Shown piece after piece: positions 25,342 to 33,747 of a DNA stretch of 64,000 bases. The first letter of the stretch is position 1. Each line of letters starts with the position of its first letter. The stretch lies in NCBI RefSeq assembly GCF_014656195.1, contig NZ_BNBY01000003.1:124001-188000 (forward strand), written 5' to 3'. Both the position numbers and the translations under genes were made by a program. Source of the DNA: Kitasatospora xanthocidica. GTDB taxonomy: Bacteria; Actinomycetota; Actinomycetes; Streptomycetales; Streptomycetaceae. A model generated the notes under the pieces. That model had not been told where the DNA came from, did not search any database, and saw nothing but the letters and a program-made list of their open reading frames with translations.

Positions 25342-26618
25342 CGGAGCGGCCTTCTCCCCGCCCGCTTCCGGCCGCGCGCCGCCACCGGGGCCCGGTCGCC
25401 GCAGGCCGCGGCGTAGGCGGCGAGCAGCGCCCGCTGGGAGTTCCGCCAGGACAGCGGCCCGTTGACCCGCTCCTGGCCGAGCTTGCCCATCCAGGCCCGC
25501 TTGTCCGGGTCGTCCAGCAGCTGCGCGATCAGCCCGGCGAACCCGCTCTCGTCGTTGGCGGGCGCGTAGACGGCGGCGTCCCCGGCGGAGACCCGGGCCT
25601 CGCGGAGGTCGAAGGAGACCATCGGCCGACCCATCACCATGTACTCCAGGACCTTGTTCATGGTCGACACGTCGTTGAGCGGGTTGCGCGGGTCCGGGGA
25701 GAGGCAGACGTCCGCCGTGGACAGGTAGCGCGCCAGGTCGGCGTCCGGGACGCGCCCGGTGAACTGCACCTGCTCCGAGAGCCCGAGCCGCCCCGACAGC
25801 TCCACCATCGCGTCGAAGGTGTCGCCGCCGCCGACGAACACCGCGTGCCAGTCGGTCCGGCCGAACTCGTCGCGCAGCTTCGCGAGCGACCGCAGGGCGT
25901 AGTCGACGCCGTCCTGCGGACCCATGACGCCCAGGTAGCACAGCAGATGGGGCTTGCCGCGCTTGAGCTCCGGCTCGGGCGGCACCGGCTGGAAGCGGTC
26001 GGTGTCGGGCGCGCTGCGCACCACGAAGACGTCCTCCGGCCGCTTGCCGCCGCGGCGCAGCGCGACGTCCCGGTAGCTCTCGTTGGTGGCGAGCACGATG
26101 TCCGCGGCCCGGTAGGTGAGCCGCTCCAGCGCGCACACGGCGCGGTAGAGCAGGTCCTCGCCGCGGTCGAACCGGGAGAGGTACAGCTCGGGGACCAGGT
26201 CGTGCTGGTCGAACACGAACCGGGCACCGCGCCGCTTCAGCCACAGGGCGGGCAGGAACAGCAGGTCGGGCGGGTTGCAGGCGTGGACCACGTCGACCGG
26301 GCCGACCTGGCGGGCCAGCCGGGCCGTGTGCCACAGCGCCGATCCGTACTCCCGCAGGTAGCCGGCCGGTCCGCCGGTGGCCGCGTGCAGGGGGTAGCGG
26401 TGGATCCGCACCCCGTCGATCACCACCTCCCGTTCGGTGTCCCGCTTGCTGCCCAGGGGACAGATGACGTCCACCGTCCAGCCCGCGTCGCGCAGCGTGG
26501 TGCACTCCTGCCACACCCGCCGGTCGAAGGGCACCGACAGGTTCTCCACCAGGATCAGCGCGCGACGGGCCGGCCCGTCGCCGCCGACCGCGGCGCTCGA
26601 CGACGCGTCACCAGGCAA
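25338..26618 (-). CDS. Glycosyltransferase family 4
   Basis: A 426-residue GT-B enzyme. The N-terminal segment LILVENLSVPFDRRVWQECTTL is the usual opening of the WcaI/ExpE-type GT4 group, and the C-terminal donor domain includes LCYLGVMGPQDGVDYALRSL and KVLEYMVMGRPMV. It likely adds the second or third sugar of the repeat unit. It overlaps the upstream dehydrogenase gene by 11 bases. Its N-terminal 15 residues are Ser/Ala/Gly-rich and may not be structured; an internal start was considered but no better ribosome site was seen. Confidence 0.86.
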   Translation of the reverse strand: MPGDASSSAAVGGDGPARRALILVENLSVPFDRRVWQECTTLRDAGWTVDVICPLGSKRDTEREVVIDGVRIHRYPLHAATGGPAGYLREYGSALWHTARLARQVGPVDVVHACNPPDLLFLPALWLKRRGARFVFDQHDLVPELYLSRFDRGEDLLYRAVCALERLTYRAADIVLATNESYRDVALRRGGKRPEDVFVVRSAPDTDRFQPVPPEPELKRGKPHLLCYLGVMGPQDGVDYALRSLAKLRDEFGRTDWHAVFVGGGDTFDAMVELSGRLGLSEQVQFTGRVPDADLARYLSTADVCLSPDPRNPLNDVSTMNKVLEYMVMGRPMVSFDLREARVSAGDAAVYAPANDESGFAGLIAQLLDDPDKRAWMGKLGQERVNGPLSWRNSQRALLAAYAAACGDRAPVAARGRKRAGRRPLR

Positions 26619-27924
26619 GGCCCACGTACCCCGGTTCGGTCCGGCGCGCGTCGGCGTCGGGCAGGTGGACGAGGTCGACGATCACCGTGCCGTCGCCGTG
26701 CGGCAGCGCGGCCAGCACGGCCGGGTCCGCCGTCCCGACCACGCACACCTCGGCGTGGTCGAGCACCTCGTCGACGGAGTCCGTGAGCAGCTGCGCGAGG
26801 TGCGGCAACCGGGTCTCGATGTACTCGCGGTTCGCGCCGAGCAGCCGGGAGAGGTTCACGTTGGGGTCGTGGATCCGCAGGTCGTAGCCCTTGCCGAAGA
26901 GCCGCTCGGCCAGCTCGACGAGCGGGCTCTCGCGGAGGTCGTCGGTGCCGGGTTTGAAGGACAGGCCGAACAGGCCCACCCGCCGCTTCCCGGTACGCTC
27001 GATCAACTCCAGTGCGCGCCCCAGGTGTTCGGCGTTGGAGGGCAGCACGTGGGAGAGGATGGGCACCGCGACGTCGGCCTGCCGGGCCGCGTGGACCAGG
27101 CTGCGCAGGTCCTTGGGCAGGCAGGAGCCGCCGAAGGCGAAGCCGGGCCGCAGGTAGGCGGGGCTGATGTTCAGCTTGCGGTCGGCCAGGAACACGTCGA
27201 TCACCTGGTGCGAGTCCACCCCGAGCGCCCGGCAGACCGCGCCCAGCTCGTTCGCGAAGCCGATCTTGAGACCGTGGAACGCGTTGTCCGCGTACTTGAT
27301 CGCCTCGGCCGTCGGGACCGGCACCCGGAACACCTCGCCGGGCAGGCCGTCGTACAGCGCGGCGACCACGTCCCCGCTCGCGGCGTCGAGCTCGCCGATG
27401 ACGGTCTTGGGCGGGTCGAAGAAGTCCCGCACGCTGGTGCCCTCGCGCAGGAACTCCGGGTTGACCGCGACCCCGAAGTCCACCCCGGCGGTGCCGCCGG
27501 TGTGCTTCTCCAGGATCGGCACCAGCAGGTTCAGGCAGGTGCCCGGGAGCATGGTGCTGCGGAAGACGACGGTGTGCCGCCCGCCCCGCTCGGCCAGCGC
27601 GGCGCCGATCTGCTCGGCCACCCGCTCCAGGTAGGCGGTGCAGAGGCTCCCGTTGGGCTCCGACGGCGTGCCCACGCAGACCAGCGACACGTCGCTGGCC
27701 ATGACCGCCTCGCGGACGTCGGCGGTGGCGCGCAGCGCTCCGGCCGCCACCACCTCGGCGATCAGCTCGCCGATCCGCTCCTCGACCACCGGGGCCTTGC
27801 CGTCGTTGACCAGGTCGACCTTCACCTGGTTCACGTCCACTCCGATGACCTCGTGACCGAGGCCGGCCAGGCACGCGGCCGACACGCAGCCCACGTAGCC
27901 GAGCCCCAGGACGCTGATCCTCAT
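26608..27924 (-). CDS. GDP-mannose 6-dehydrogenase (AlgD-like nucleotide-sugar dehydrogenase)
   Basis: A 438-residue protein beginning MRISVLGLGYVGCVSAACL. The catalytic cysteine is C268 in FGGSCLPKD, the same residue number as in Pseudomonas AlgD. Other AlgD-like blocks are VNPEFLREGTSVRDF, PPKTVIGELD and KLNISPAYLRPGFAF. The enzyme oxidises a nucleotide sugar at C6 to the uronic acid with two NAD; the AlgD resemblance favours GDP-mannuronate, with UDP-glucuronate the alternative. The ATG start has GGGAGG 9 bases upstream; the open frame extends further but lacks coding character. It would feed the uronic acid that the lyase-like and AsnB proteins could modify. Confidence 0.88.
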   Translation of the reverse strand: MRISVLGLGYVGCVSAACLAGLGHEVIGVDVNQVKVDLVNDGKAPVVEERIGELIAEVVAAGALRATADVREAVMASDVSLVCVGTPSEPNGSLCTAYLERVAEQIGAALAERGGRHTVVFRSTMLPGTCLNLLVPILEKHTGGTAGVDFGVAVNPEFLREGTSVRDFFDPPKTVIGELDAASGDVVAALYDGLPGEVFRVPVPTAEAIKYADNAFHGLKIGFANELGAVCRALGVDSHQVIDVFLADRKLNISPAYLRPGFAFGGSCLPKDLRSLVHAARQADVAVPILSHVLPSNAEHLGRALELIERTGKRRVGLFGLSFKPGTDDLRESPLVELAERLFGKGYDLRIHDPNVNLSRLLGANREYIETRLPHLAQLLTDSVDEVLDHAEVCVVGTADPAVLAALPHGDGTVIVDLVHLPDADARRTEPGYVGLAW

Positions 27925-28018
27925 GACTCGTTCCTCCCCTCCGGCAGGCCCTTGTGGCCGGCCCTCCGCGCGCCCATCGGACGACGCCCCCCTCGTCGGT
28001 TCCTTCGCGTCCTTCGCA

Positions 28019-29548
28019 TCAGTACGCCCCCTGGCCCTGGAGCACCGCACGCAGCGTCTTCCAGAGGATCACCGTGTCCAGGGCGAGCGACCAGTCCTCC
28101 ACGTACCGCAGGTCCAGCCGGACCGCCTCCTCCCACGGCAGGTCGCTGCGCCCGCTGATCTGCCACAGGCCGGTGAGCCCGGGCTTGACGAGCAGCCGCC
28201 GCCGGATCTCCGGGCCGTACGCGGCGGACTCCTCCGGCAGCGGCGGCCGCGGGCCGACCAGCGACATCGAGCCGGTGAGCACGTTGACGAGCTGCGGGAG
28301 CTCGTCGAGCGAGTACCGGCGCAGCACCCCGCCCACCCGGGTCACCCGCGGATCCCGGCGGAGCTTGAACAGCAGTCCGGCGCCCTCGTTGCGGTCGGCC
28401 AGTTCGGCCCGGGCCCGGTCCGCCCCGGCGACCATGGTGCGGAACTTGACCAGGGTGAACTCCCGGCCGTCCTTGCCCACCCGGTGCTGCCGGTAGAACG
28501 CCCCGCCCCTGCTGTCCAGCAGCACCAGCAGCCCGACGCCCACCATCAGCGGCGCGAACAGCACCAGCAGGAAGGCGGCGCCCAGCCGGTCGACGACCTC
28601 CTTGACCGCCCGGCGGCCGCCGGTGAAGGCCGGCATGCTGACCCGCAGCATCGGGATCCCGAGCACCGCGTCGACGTGCAGCCGCGGGCCGGCCACCTCC
28701 ATCAGCACGGGCGCGACGACCATCTCGGCGTCGCCGCCTTCGAGGTCCCAGGCCAGCCGCTGCAGCCGGTCCGGCGTCCAGTACGGGTCGGGGGTGATCG
28801 CGAGAACGCGGTAGCCGTCCCGGCGGACGTGGGTGGCGACGTCCGTCAGCCGGCCGACGACCGGCACGCCGTAGAGCCGGTCACCGCCCAGCCCGAGGGC
28901 GTACGGCGTGCAGACCGCCTCCACCCGCCAGCCGAGGTGCGGGAACTTGCGGGTCCGGGTGATCAGGTCGCGCACGGTGGCCGGGCTCCCGGCGGCGAGC
29001 ACCGGGCGCAGGCACCGCCCTTCCTTGCGCTGTTTGTGCAGCCACAGCCGCAGCAGATAGCGCTCGGTCATGGTGACGAGCGTGATCGCCGGAATGGCGA
29101 CGAAGATCCAGAGTTTGATGTTGTGCGAGGTGAGGGCGATTCCGCCGAGTGCGAGGACGACGGCCGCCGTGAACAGCGAGCGGCCGAGCCGCCGGAATTC
29201 CTCGGCACCCTGGCCGAGAACGGCCGGGGCCCACGACCGGGTCATGCCGAGTGCCCCCACCACCAGCAGTTCGGTGCCGAAGGCGAGAATTCCCCATTTC
29301 TCGTGCCAGCTGGCCGCGTCCCGGACCCCGAAGAATCCGCCGATGGCCGCTACCACGAACGCGGTGGCCACGGTGTCACTGATGATCACGGTACGGCGGT
29401 ACTGCTGCTCCCAGTCGCTCTCGGGCCGGCCGAGCGACCCGTTCCCCCGACGCCCCCGCGCCGGTCGAAACGGGACGGCTAACTCTCCTTCCCCCTGCTC
29501 CACGGCCCCCGTCAAGTCACCAGTGGGTTCGACGTGTTCGCTCCACAC
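28019..29548 (-). CDS. Initiating phosphoglycosyltransferase (WcaJ/polyprenyl glycosylphosphotransferase family)
   Basis: A 509-residue protein, first gene of the operon. Four or five membrane helices fall within about residues 45-165, then a CoA-binding-like region, then the C-terminal Bac_transf domain. Domain signatures are HRVGKDGREFTLVKFRTM, RRYSLDELPQLVNVLTGSMS, VGPRPPLPEE and KPGLTGLWQISGRSDL. The family moves a sugar-phosphate from a nucleotide sugar to undecaprenyl phosphate, starting the repeat unit. Start: GTG five bases after GGGGGGAGG. The frame stays open about 107 codons upstream through hairpin repeats and low-complexity sequence that do not look coded. Confidence 0.9.
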   Translation of the reverse strand: MWSEHVEPTGDLTGAVEQGEGELAVPFRPARGRRGNGSLGRPESDWEQQYRRTVIISDTVATAFVVAAIGGFFGVRDAASWHEKWGILAFGTELLVVGALGMTRSWAPAVLGQGAEEFRRLGRSLFTAAVVLALGGIALTSHNIKLWIFVAIPAITLVTMTERYLLRLWLHKQRKEGRCLRPVLAAGSPATVRDLITRTRKFPHLGWRVEAVCTPYALGLGGDRLYGVPVVGRLTDVATHVRRDGYRVLAITPDPYWTPDRLQRLAWDLEGGDAEMVVAPVLMEVAGPRLHVDAVLGIPMLRVSMPAFTGGRRAVKEVVDRLGAAFLLVLFAPLMVGVGLLVLLDSRGGAFYRQHRVGKDGREFTLVKFRTMVAGADRARAELADRNEGAGLLFKLRRDPRVTRVGGVLRRYSLDELPQLVNVLTGSMSLVGPRPPLPEESAAYGPEIRRRLLVKPGLTGLWQISGRSDLPWEEAVRLDLRYVEDWSLALDTVILWKTLRAVLQGQGAY

Positions 29549-29583
29549 GATTCCTCCCCCCGGGAGGCTCGCGCCTCCCGCAC
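29512..29583 (-). CDS. Possible 23-residue leader ORF overlapping the first gene of the operon
   Basis: A GTG at 29581-29583 follows GGGGAGG with a 5-base gap and opens a 23-codon frame (VREARASRGEE...) ending TGA at 29512-29514. It overlaps the start of the phosphoglycosyltransferase gene in another frame. It is created by the middle copy of the leader repeat, in which hairpin, Shine-Dalgarno and GTG recur. Translation could expose or hide the downstream start, but there is no evidence beyond the sequence. It may be no more than a by-product of the repeat. Confidence 0.25.
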   Translation of the reverse strand: MREARASRGEESCGANTSNPLVT

Positions 29584-30192
29584 TGATCCTCCCCTTCGGG
29601 AGGTCCCGCCTCCCCGACCGCGCTGTTCCTACCGCCGGGAGGCCCCCGCCTCCCGCGCATGGCGAACCGGCTCTTGCAGCGCTACGTGAACATCCCGCCC
29701 GGATCCCGGAGGACTCGTCCGTCCCACCGGAATCCCGCGTCACACGGGAAACCGCCGACGGCTGCTCTCCGTCTTCGAATTCCCCGCGCGGGCGCCGGAA
29801 ATCGATCACCCCACGCCTACCGCCGGAGACACGAAAACCACTGCCCGCGGCAATGGACCCGTAGATCATCGATCATCGCCGGCGCCCTGCCGTGCGAAGT
29901 GAAAGTCAATCTAGAGCATCCGGGGCACCGAAAGAGTGGGATGTGTGAAATGCGTGCACGAGATTTGAAAGTGGATCTACGAATGATGATCGTCGATGAA
30001 CACCACGGGAACGGCTGGATGCGCCGTGACCTGTACGGACGGCGCCCTCCGGGCGGAGCGGACCCGGGAAGTCCGCCGGCCGGAGGATCACCTTCGGAGG
30101 GCCGGATCCGGCCATCGGAAGGCTTGTCGTGACCGGTCCAGGACCCCGCGACGACGCGAACCGGATGCCCCGGTTCCGCGACCCCGTGCCGG
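29549..30192. other. Leader and promoter region of the polysaccharide operon
   Basis: No protein gene fits here. The left third (29549-29656) holds the hairpin repeats. The middle (about 29750-30000) has noticeably more A/T than the rest of the window and should contain the leftward promoter. TTGACT occurs on the minus strand near 29910-29915, but no convincingly spaced -10 box follows, so the start site is not called. Two GATC/ATGATC-rich palindromic patches (about 29865-29878 and 29983-29998) could be regulator sites. The region also follows, on the same strand, the end of the sensor phosphatase gene. Confidence 0.45.
29555..29655 (-). repeat. Three tandem hairpin units in the operon leader
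   Basis: Three 20-base inverted repeats lie at 29561-29580, 29597-29616 and 29636-29655. Outer arms in the first and third are CGGGAGGC and GCCTCCCG (perfect 8-base stems, 4-base loops); the middle copy keeps a 6-base stem GGGAGG/CCTCCC. Start-to-start distances are 36 and 39. On the transcribed (minus) strand each is followed by a purine tract: GGTAGGAA, GGGGAGGATCAGTG, and GGGGGGAGGAATCGTG, the last being the real ribosome site. The CCTCCC arm next to the real site can pair with either its own hairpin partner or the Shine-Dalgarno, suggesting a translational switch. Confidence 0.65.
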
Positions 30193-32970
30193 CTACCCCT
30201 CGCCCGGCAGGGCCGGCGCGGCCGCCGGACGCAGGACCTGCTCGGCCCAGATGATCTTGCCGTCCGGGGTGTAGCGGACGCCCCAGCGTTCGGCGAGCCG
30301 GGCGATCAGGAACAGTCCGCGGCCGCCCTCGTCCTCGTCGGCCGCGTAGCGCAGGTGCGGGGCGGTGCTGCCGGCGTCCGAGACCTCGCAGATCAGGGTG
30401 CGGTCGTACAGCAGCCGCACCGTGATCGGTGCGGTCGCGTAGCGGATCGCGTTGGTCACCAGCTCGCTGAGCACCAGTTCGGTGACGAAGGCGGCCTCGT
30501 CCAGGCCCCACACGGTGAGCTGCCGGGCGGCCTCGGCCCGGACCCGGGCCACCTCCGTGGGATCCGCGGCCACCTCCCACTCGGCCCTGCGGTCGGGTGC
30601 CAGCACGCGGGTCCGGGCGACCAGCAGGGCGATGTCGTCGGCCTGGCGGACGGGCGGCAGGGCGCCGAGCACGGCGTCGCAGACCTCCTCGGGCGACCGG
30701 CCCGGGTGGGCCAGGGAGGCCATCAGGAGGTCCAGGCCGACGCCGATGTCACGGGTGCGGTCCTCGACCAGGCCGTCGGTGTAGAGGACCAGGCTGCTCC
30801 CCTCCGGCAGCCGCACCCGCGCGGCTTCGAAGGGCATACCGCCCAGGCCGAGCGGCGGACCGGCGGGCAGGTCCAGCAGCATCGCCGTGCCGTCCGGGAG
30901 CAGGACCGCGGGCGGGGGATGGCCGGCCCGGGCCATGACGCAGGTGGCGGCGGTGGGGTCGTAGATGGCGTAGAGGCAGGTGGCGCCGGTGATCCCGGGC
31001 GCCCCCTCGACCGCGGCCGTCTCCTGGTCGATGTGGGCGACCAGTTCGTCCAGGTGCCCGAGCAGCTCGTCCGGCGGCAGGTCGAGGGTGGAGAAGTTCT
31101 GGACCGCCGTGCGCAGCCGGCCCATGGTCGCGGCCGCGTGCAGGCCGTGGCCGACCACGTCGCCGACGACGAGCGCCACCCGGGTGCCCGACAGCGGGAT
31201 GACGTCGAACCAGTCGCCGCCGACCCCCGCCTGGGCCGGCAGGTAGCGGTAGGCGACGTCCAGGGCGTTCTGCTCGGGCAGGGCCCGCGGCAGGAGGCTG
31301 TGCTGCAGGGTGACGGCCATCGTGTGCTCGCGCGTGAAGCGGCGGGCGTTGTCGACGGACACGGCGGCCCGGGCGGCCAGCTCCTCGGCCAGGGACAGGT
31401 CCTCCTCCTCGAACGGGCCGCTGTCCCGGCCGCGCCAGAAGCAGGCGATCCCCGTCAGCACGCCCCGCGCCGTCAGCGGCACGGCGATCATCGACGCCAG
31501 CCCGAACTCCAGCACCGCCCGGGTGCGCTCGGCGTCCTGCATCCGCCAGCCGACGTCGGTCGCGAGCTCGGGCACCAGCGCGGAGTGCCCGCTGACGAAG
31601 CCCGCCGCCTGCGGGGAGCTCCCGACCCACCGGACCAGTTCCCCCTGGGGGTACAGCGGCGAATCGTCCCGGCTGCCGGTGACCGCCACCCGTCGCAGCT
31701 CCACCGGCGCCCCGGCCGCCGGCGCGGTCGGCTCCTCGCCGCGCAGGACCTCGTCGGCGAGGTCGACGGTGGCGTAGTCGCAGAACTCCCGGGCGGCCAT
31801 CGCGGCGAGCTCCTCGGCGGTGCGCCGCACGTCCAGGGTCGTACCGATGGCGACGCTCGCGTCGTACAGCAGCCGCAGCCGGCCGCGGGCGACCTCGGCC
31901 TTCCCGGAGAGGGCGACCAGCTCGGTGGAGTCGCGCAGGGTGGTGACGCTGCCGGACAGAGCACCCCTGCTGTCGATGGGCCGGTTGTTGACGGCCAGCA
32001 ACCGCTCACCGACCGGGAGCACCTCGTCGGTGACCGCGCGGCCGGAGGTCAGCAGGTCGGTCGTCCGGGAGCCCAGGCCGAGGCCGGTGACGGCGCGCCC
32101 CTCCGCGTCCGGGGGAAGGTCGAGCAGCCGGCGCGCCTCGTCGTTGGCCAGCAGCACCCGGCCGTCGCCGCCGACGATGGCCACGCCCTCGCGCACCGCG
32201 TGCAGCACCGCGTCGTGGTGCTCGTACATCCGGGTCATCTCCTCCGGCCCCAGGCCGTGGGTCTGCCGCAGCAGGCGCCTGCCCACCAGCGCCGTGCCGC
32301 CCGTGGCCAGGCCGAGCGCGACGGCGCCGGCGCCCAGCACGACCGGCAGCTGCCGGTCGACGGCGCTGCTGACGTTGGCGACCTTCATCCCGGACGACAC
32401 GATGCCCACGACCGCGCCGCGGTCGTCCTCCACCGGAACCACGACCTGGTACTCCCGGCCGAGCGGGCCGCGCACCTGCTCGACGGTGACCCGGCCCTCC
32501 AGCGACGGCCCGATGGTGCCGACGAACTTCTTGCCGATCTGCTCGGGCTGGGGGTGGGTGTAGCGGATGCCGTTCCGGTCGGTCACCACGATGAAGTCGA
32601 CCCGGGCGGCCTTGCGGGCCGCCTCGGTCAGCGGCTGGAGCACCGCGCTGGGGTCGGGGCCCCGCATCACGGCCACCAGACCGGGCCCGTGGGCGAACGC
32701 CTCGGCCGCGGCGAGCGAGCGGTCACGCGCCGCGTCGTACCGGTCACTGCGGGACTGGATCAGCAGCGCGACCACGGCCGCCACCACGAGCAACAGCACG
32801 ATCGACACCTGCAGGACGAACATCTGCCCGGCGACGCTGCGGATGCCCGTCACGGACCGCAGGCGCCGCTCCGCCGGCTCCCCCGGGCCCGCGCGCGGCT
32901 CCCGCCGGCCACGACCGCCACCCGCCCGGCGTCGCGGCAGCCCGGGCGAGGAGCGCGTGTCTCTCGCCAT
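30193..32970 (-). CDS. Sensor SpoIIE/PP2C phosphatase with Cache, PAS, GAF and HATPase domains
   Basis: A 925-residue membrane protein. TM1 is at about 50-72 and an extracytoplasmic sensor of the CitA/DcuS Cache type at about 75-205 (IVVTDRNGIRYTHPQPEQIGKKF). TM2 is near 212-232, PAS at about 250-340, and GAF at about 365-540. The PP2C-type SpoIIE domain (about 555-770) contains GGDWFDVIPL and VVGDVVGHG. The C-terminal anti-sigma-like ATPase has ELVLSELVTNAIRYA and DEGGRGLFLIA. Such proteins dephosphorylate anti-anti-sigma factors and often rephosphorylate them. It lies on the same strand, about 650 bases upstream of the polysaccharide operon, so a regulatory link is possible but unproven. 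Confidence 0.88.
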   Translation of the reverse strand: MARDTRSSPGLPRRRAGGGRGRREPRAGPGEPAERRLRSVTGIRSVAGQMFVLQVSIVLLLVVAAVVALLIQSRSDRYDAARDRSLAAAEAFAHGPGLVAVMRGPDPSAVLQPLTEAARKAARVDFIVVTDRNGIRYTHPQPEQIGKKFVGTIGPSLEGRVTVEQVRGPLGREYQVVVPVEDDRGAVVGIVSSGMKVANVSSAVDRQLPVVLGAGAVALGLATGGTALVGRRLLRQTHGLGPEEMTRMYEHHDAVLHAVREGVAIVGGDGRVLLANDEARRLLDLPPDAEGRAVTGLGLGSRTTDLLTSGRAVTDEVLPVGERLLAVNNRPIDSRGALSGSVTTLRDSTELVALSGKAEVARGRLRLLYDASVAIGTTLDVRRTAEELAAMAAREFCDYATVDLADEVLRGEEPTAPAAGAPVELRRVAVTGSRDDSPLYPQGELVRWVGSSPQAAGFVSGHSALVPELATDVGWRMQDAERTRAVLEFGLASMIAVPLTARGVLTGIACFWRGRDSGPFEEEDLSLAEELAARAAVSVDNARRFTREHTMAVTLQHSLLPRALPEQNALDVAYRYLPAQAGVGGDWFDVIPLSGTRVALVVGDVVGHGLHAAATMGRLRTAVQNFSTLDLPPDELLGHLDELVAHIDQETAAVEGAPGITGATCLYAIYDPTAATCVMARAGHPPPAVLLPDGTAMLLDLPAGPPLGLGGMPFEAARVRLPEGSSLVLYTDGLVEDRTRDIGVGLDLLMASLAHPGRSPEEVCDAVLGALPPVRQADDIALLVARTRVLAPDRRAEWEVAADPTEVARVRAEAARQLTVWGLDEAAFVTELVLSELVTNAIRYATAPITVRLLYDRTLICEVSDAGSTAPHLRYAADEDEGGRGLFLIARLAERWGVRYTPDGKIIWAEQVLRPAAAPALPGEG

Positions 32971-33158
32971 ACACCCATGATCCCCCCTGCCGCGACCGGG
33001 ACATCCGCGCCGCCCGCGCGAACCGCGGCGCCCGTGCGCTCCGCGGCGGGCCGGCGCACCGTGGAAACACGACAGCGGATGTCGGGATTTGCGGAGACAG
33101 TGGGAGACGACAGCGGTACCGACGACAGCGGCACGGACAAGAACGGCAAGGACCCCTC

Positions 33159-33692
33159 ATGCGCGAAACACCCGACGAACTCCACCGGCTGCAGGCCCTC
33201 CTCGACGCCTCGCTCGCCGGCTCCACGGCGCACCTGCGGTCGATCATCAGCAGCGAGCGCACGCTCACCGCCGAGCAGCTCACCCGGGTGCTCACCGGCA
33301 TGTGCACGCTCGCGCTGTCCACCGTGACGGCGAAGGGCGAGCCACGGATCAGCGGCGCGGACGGTCACTTCCTGCACGGTGCCTGGCACTTCGGCACCGC
33401 GCGCACCGCCGCCAAGGCCCGGCACCTCGCCGCCCGGCCCGCCGCCAGCGTCGCCCACCTGCGCGGGGAGGACCTGGGTGTGTTCACCCACGGCACCGTG
33501 GAGGTCCTCAACCCCCTCGACGGCGAACCGGCCGCCGACTGGCCCGACCTGCTCGCGTACTTCCGGGACTTCTACGGCGCCGACACCTTCGACTGGGACA
33601 ACGACGTGGTCTACTACCGGCTGCACCCGCACTGGATGGCCGTGTTCGCCCCCGACTTCGCCAAGCTCGTCGGGGAGGCCGACGACAGCTGA
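33159..33692 (+). CDS. Pyridoxamine 5'-phosphate oxidase-family flavin-binding protein
   Basis: A 177-residue protein of split beta-barrel type. LCTLALSTVTAKGEPRISGADGHF and GAWHFGTARTAAKARHLAARPAASVAHLR match the first strands of the PPOX-like FMN/F420-binding fold. These proteins reduce or bind small cofactors or substrates; the substrate here is unknown. The ATG follows AAGGA. A short 15-base tandem repeat (GACGACAGCGG...) lies immediately upstream and overlaps no other gene. It is followed 55 bases later by a WYL regulator gene on the same strand, which may regulate it. Confidence 0.8.
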   Translation: MRETPDELHRLQALLDASLAGSTAHLRSIISSERTLTAEQLTRVLTGMCTLALSTVTAKGEPRISGADGHFLHGAWHFGTARTAAKARHLAARPAASVAHLRGEDLGVFTHGTVEVLNPLDGEPAADWPDLLAYFRDFYGADTFDWDNDVVYYRLHPHWMAVFAPDFAKLVGEADDS

Positions 33693-33747
33693 CCCGGGGC
33701 GGCCGGGGAGAATCACGCCGATACGGCGGGCGGGGGGGAGGAGCGAC

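Noticed and set aside
29549-29869. N-terminal extension of the initiating transferase by 107 codons
   Set aside because: Its sequence is produced by the hairpin repeats and low-complexity GC tracts; the GTG at 29548 has an excellent Shine-Dalgarno.
33105-33150. Fifteen-base tandem repeat (GACGACAGCGG type) before the PPOX gene
   Set aside because: Only about two and a half copies; no sign of function beyond possible slippage, and not a CRISPR or attachment site.
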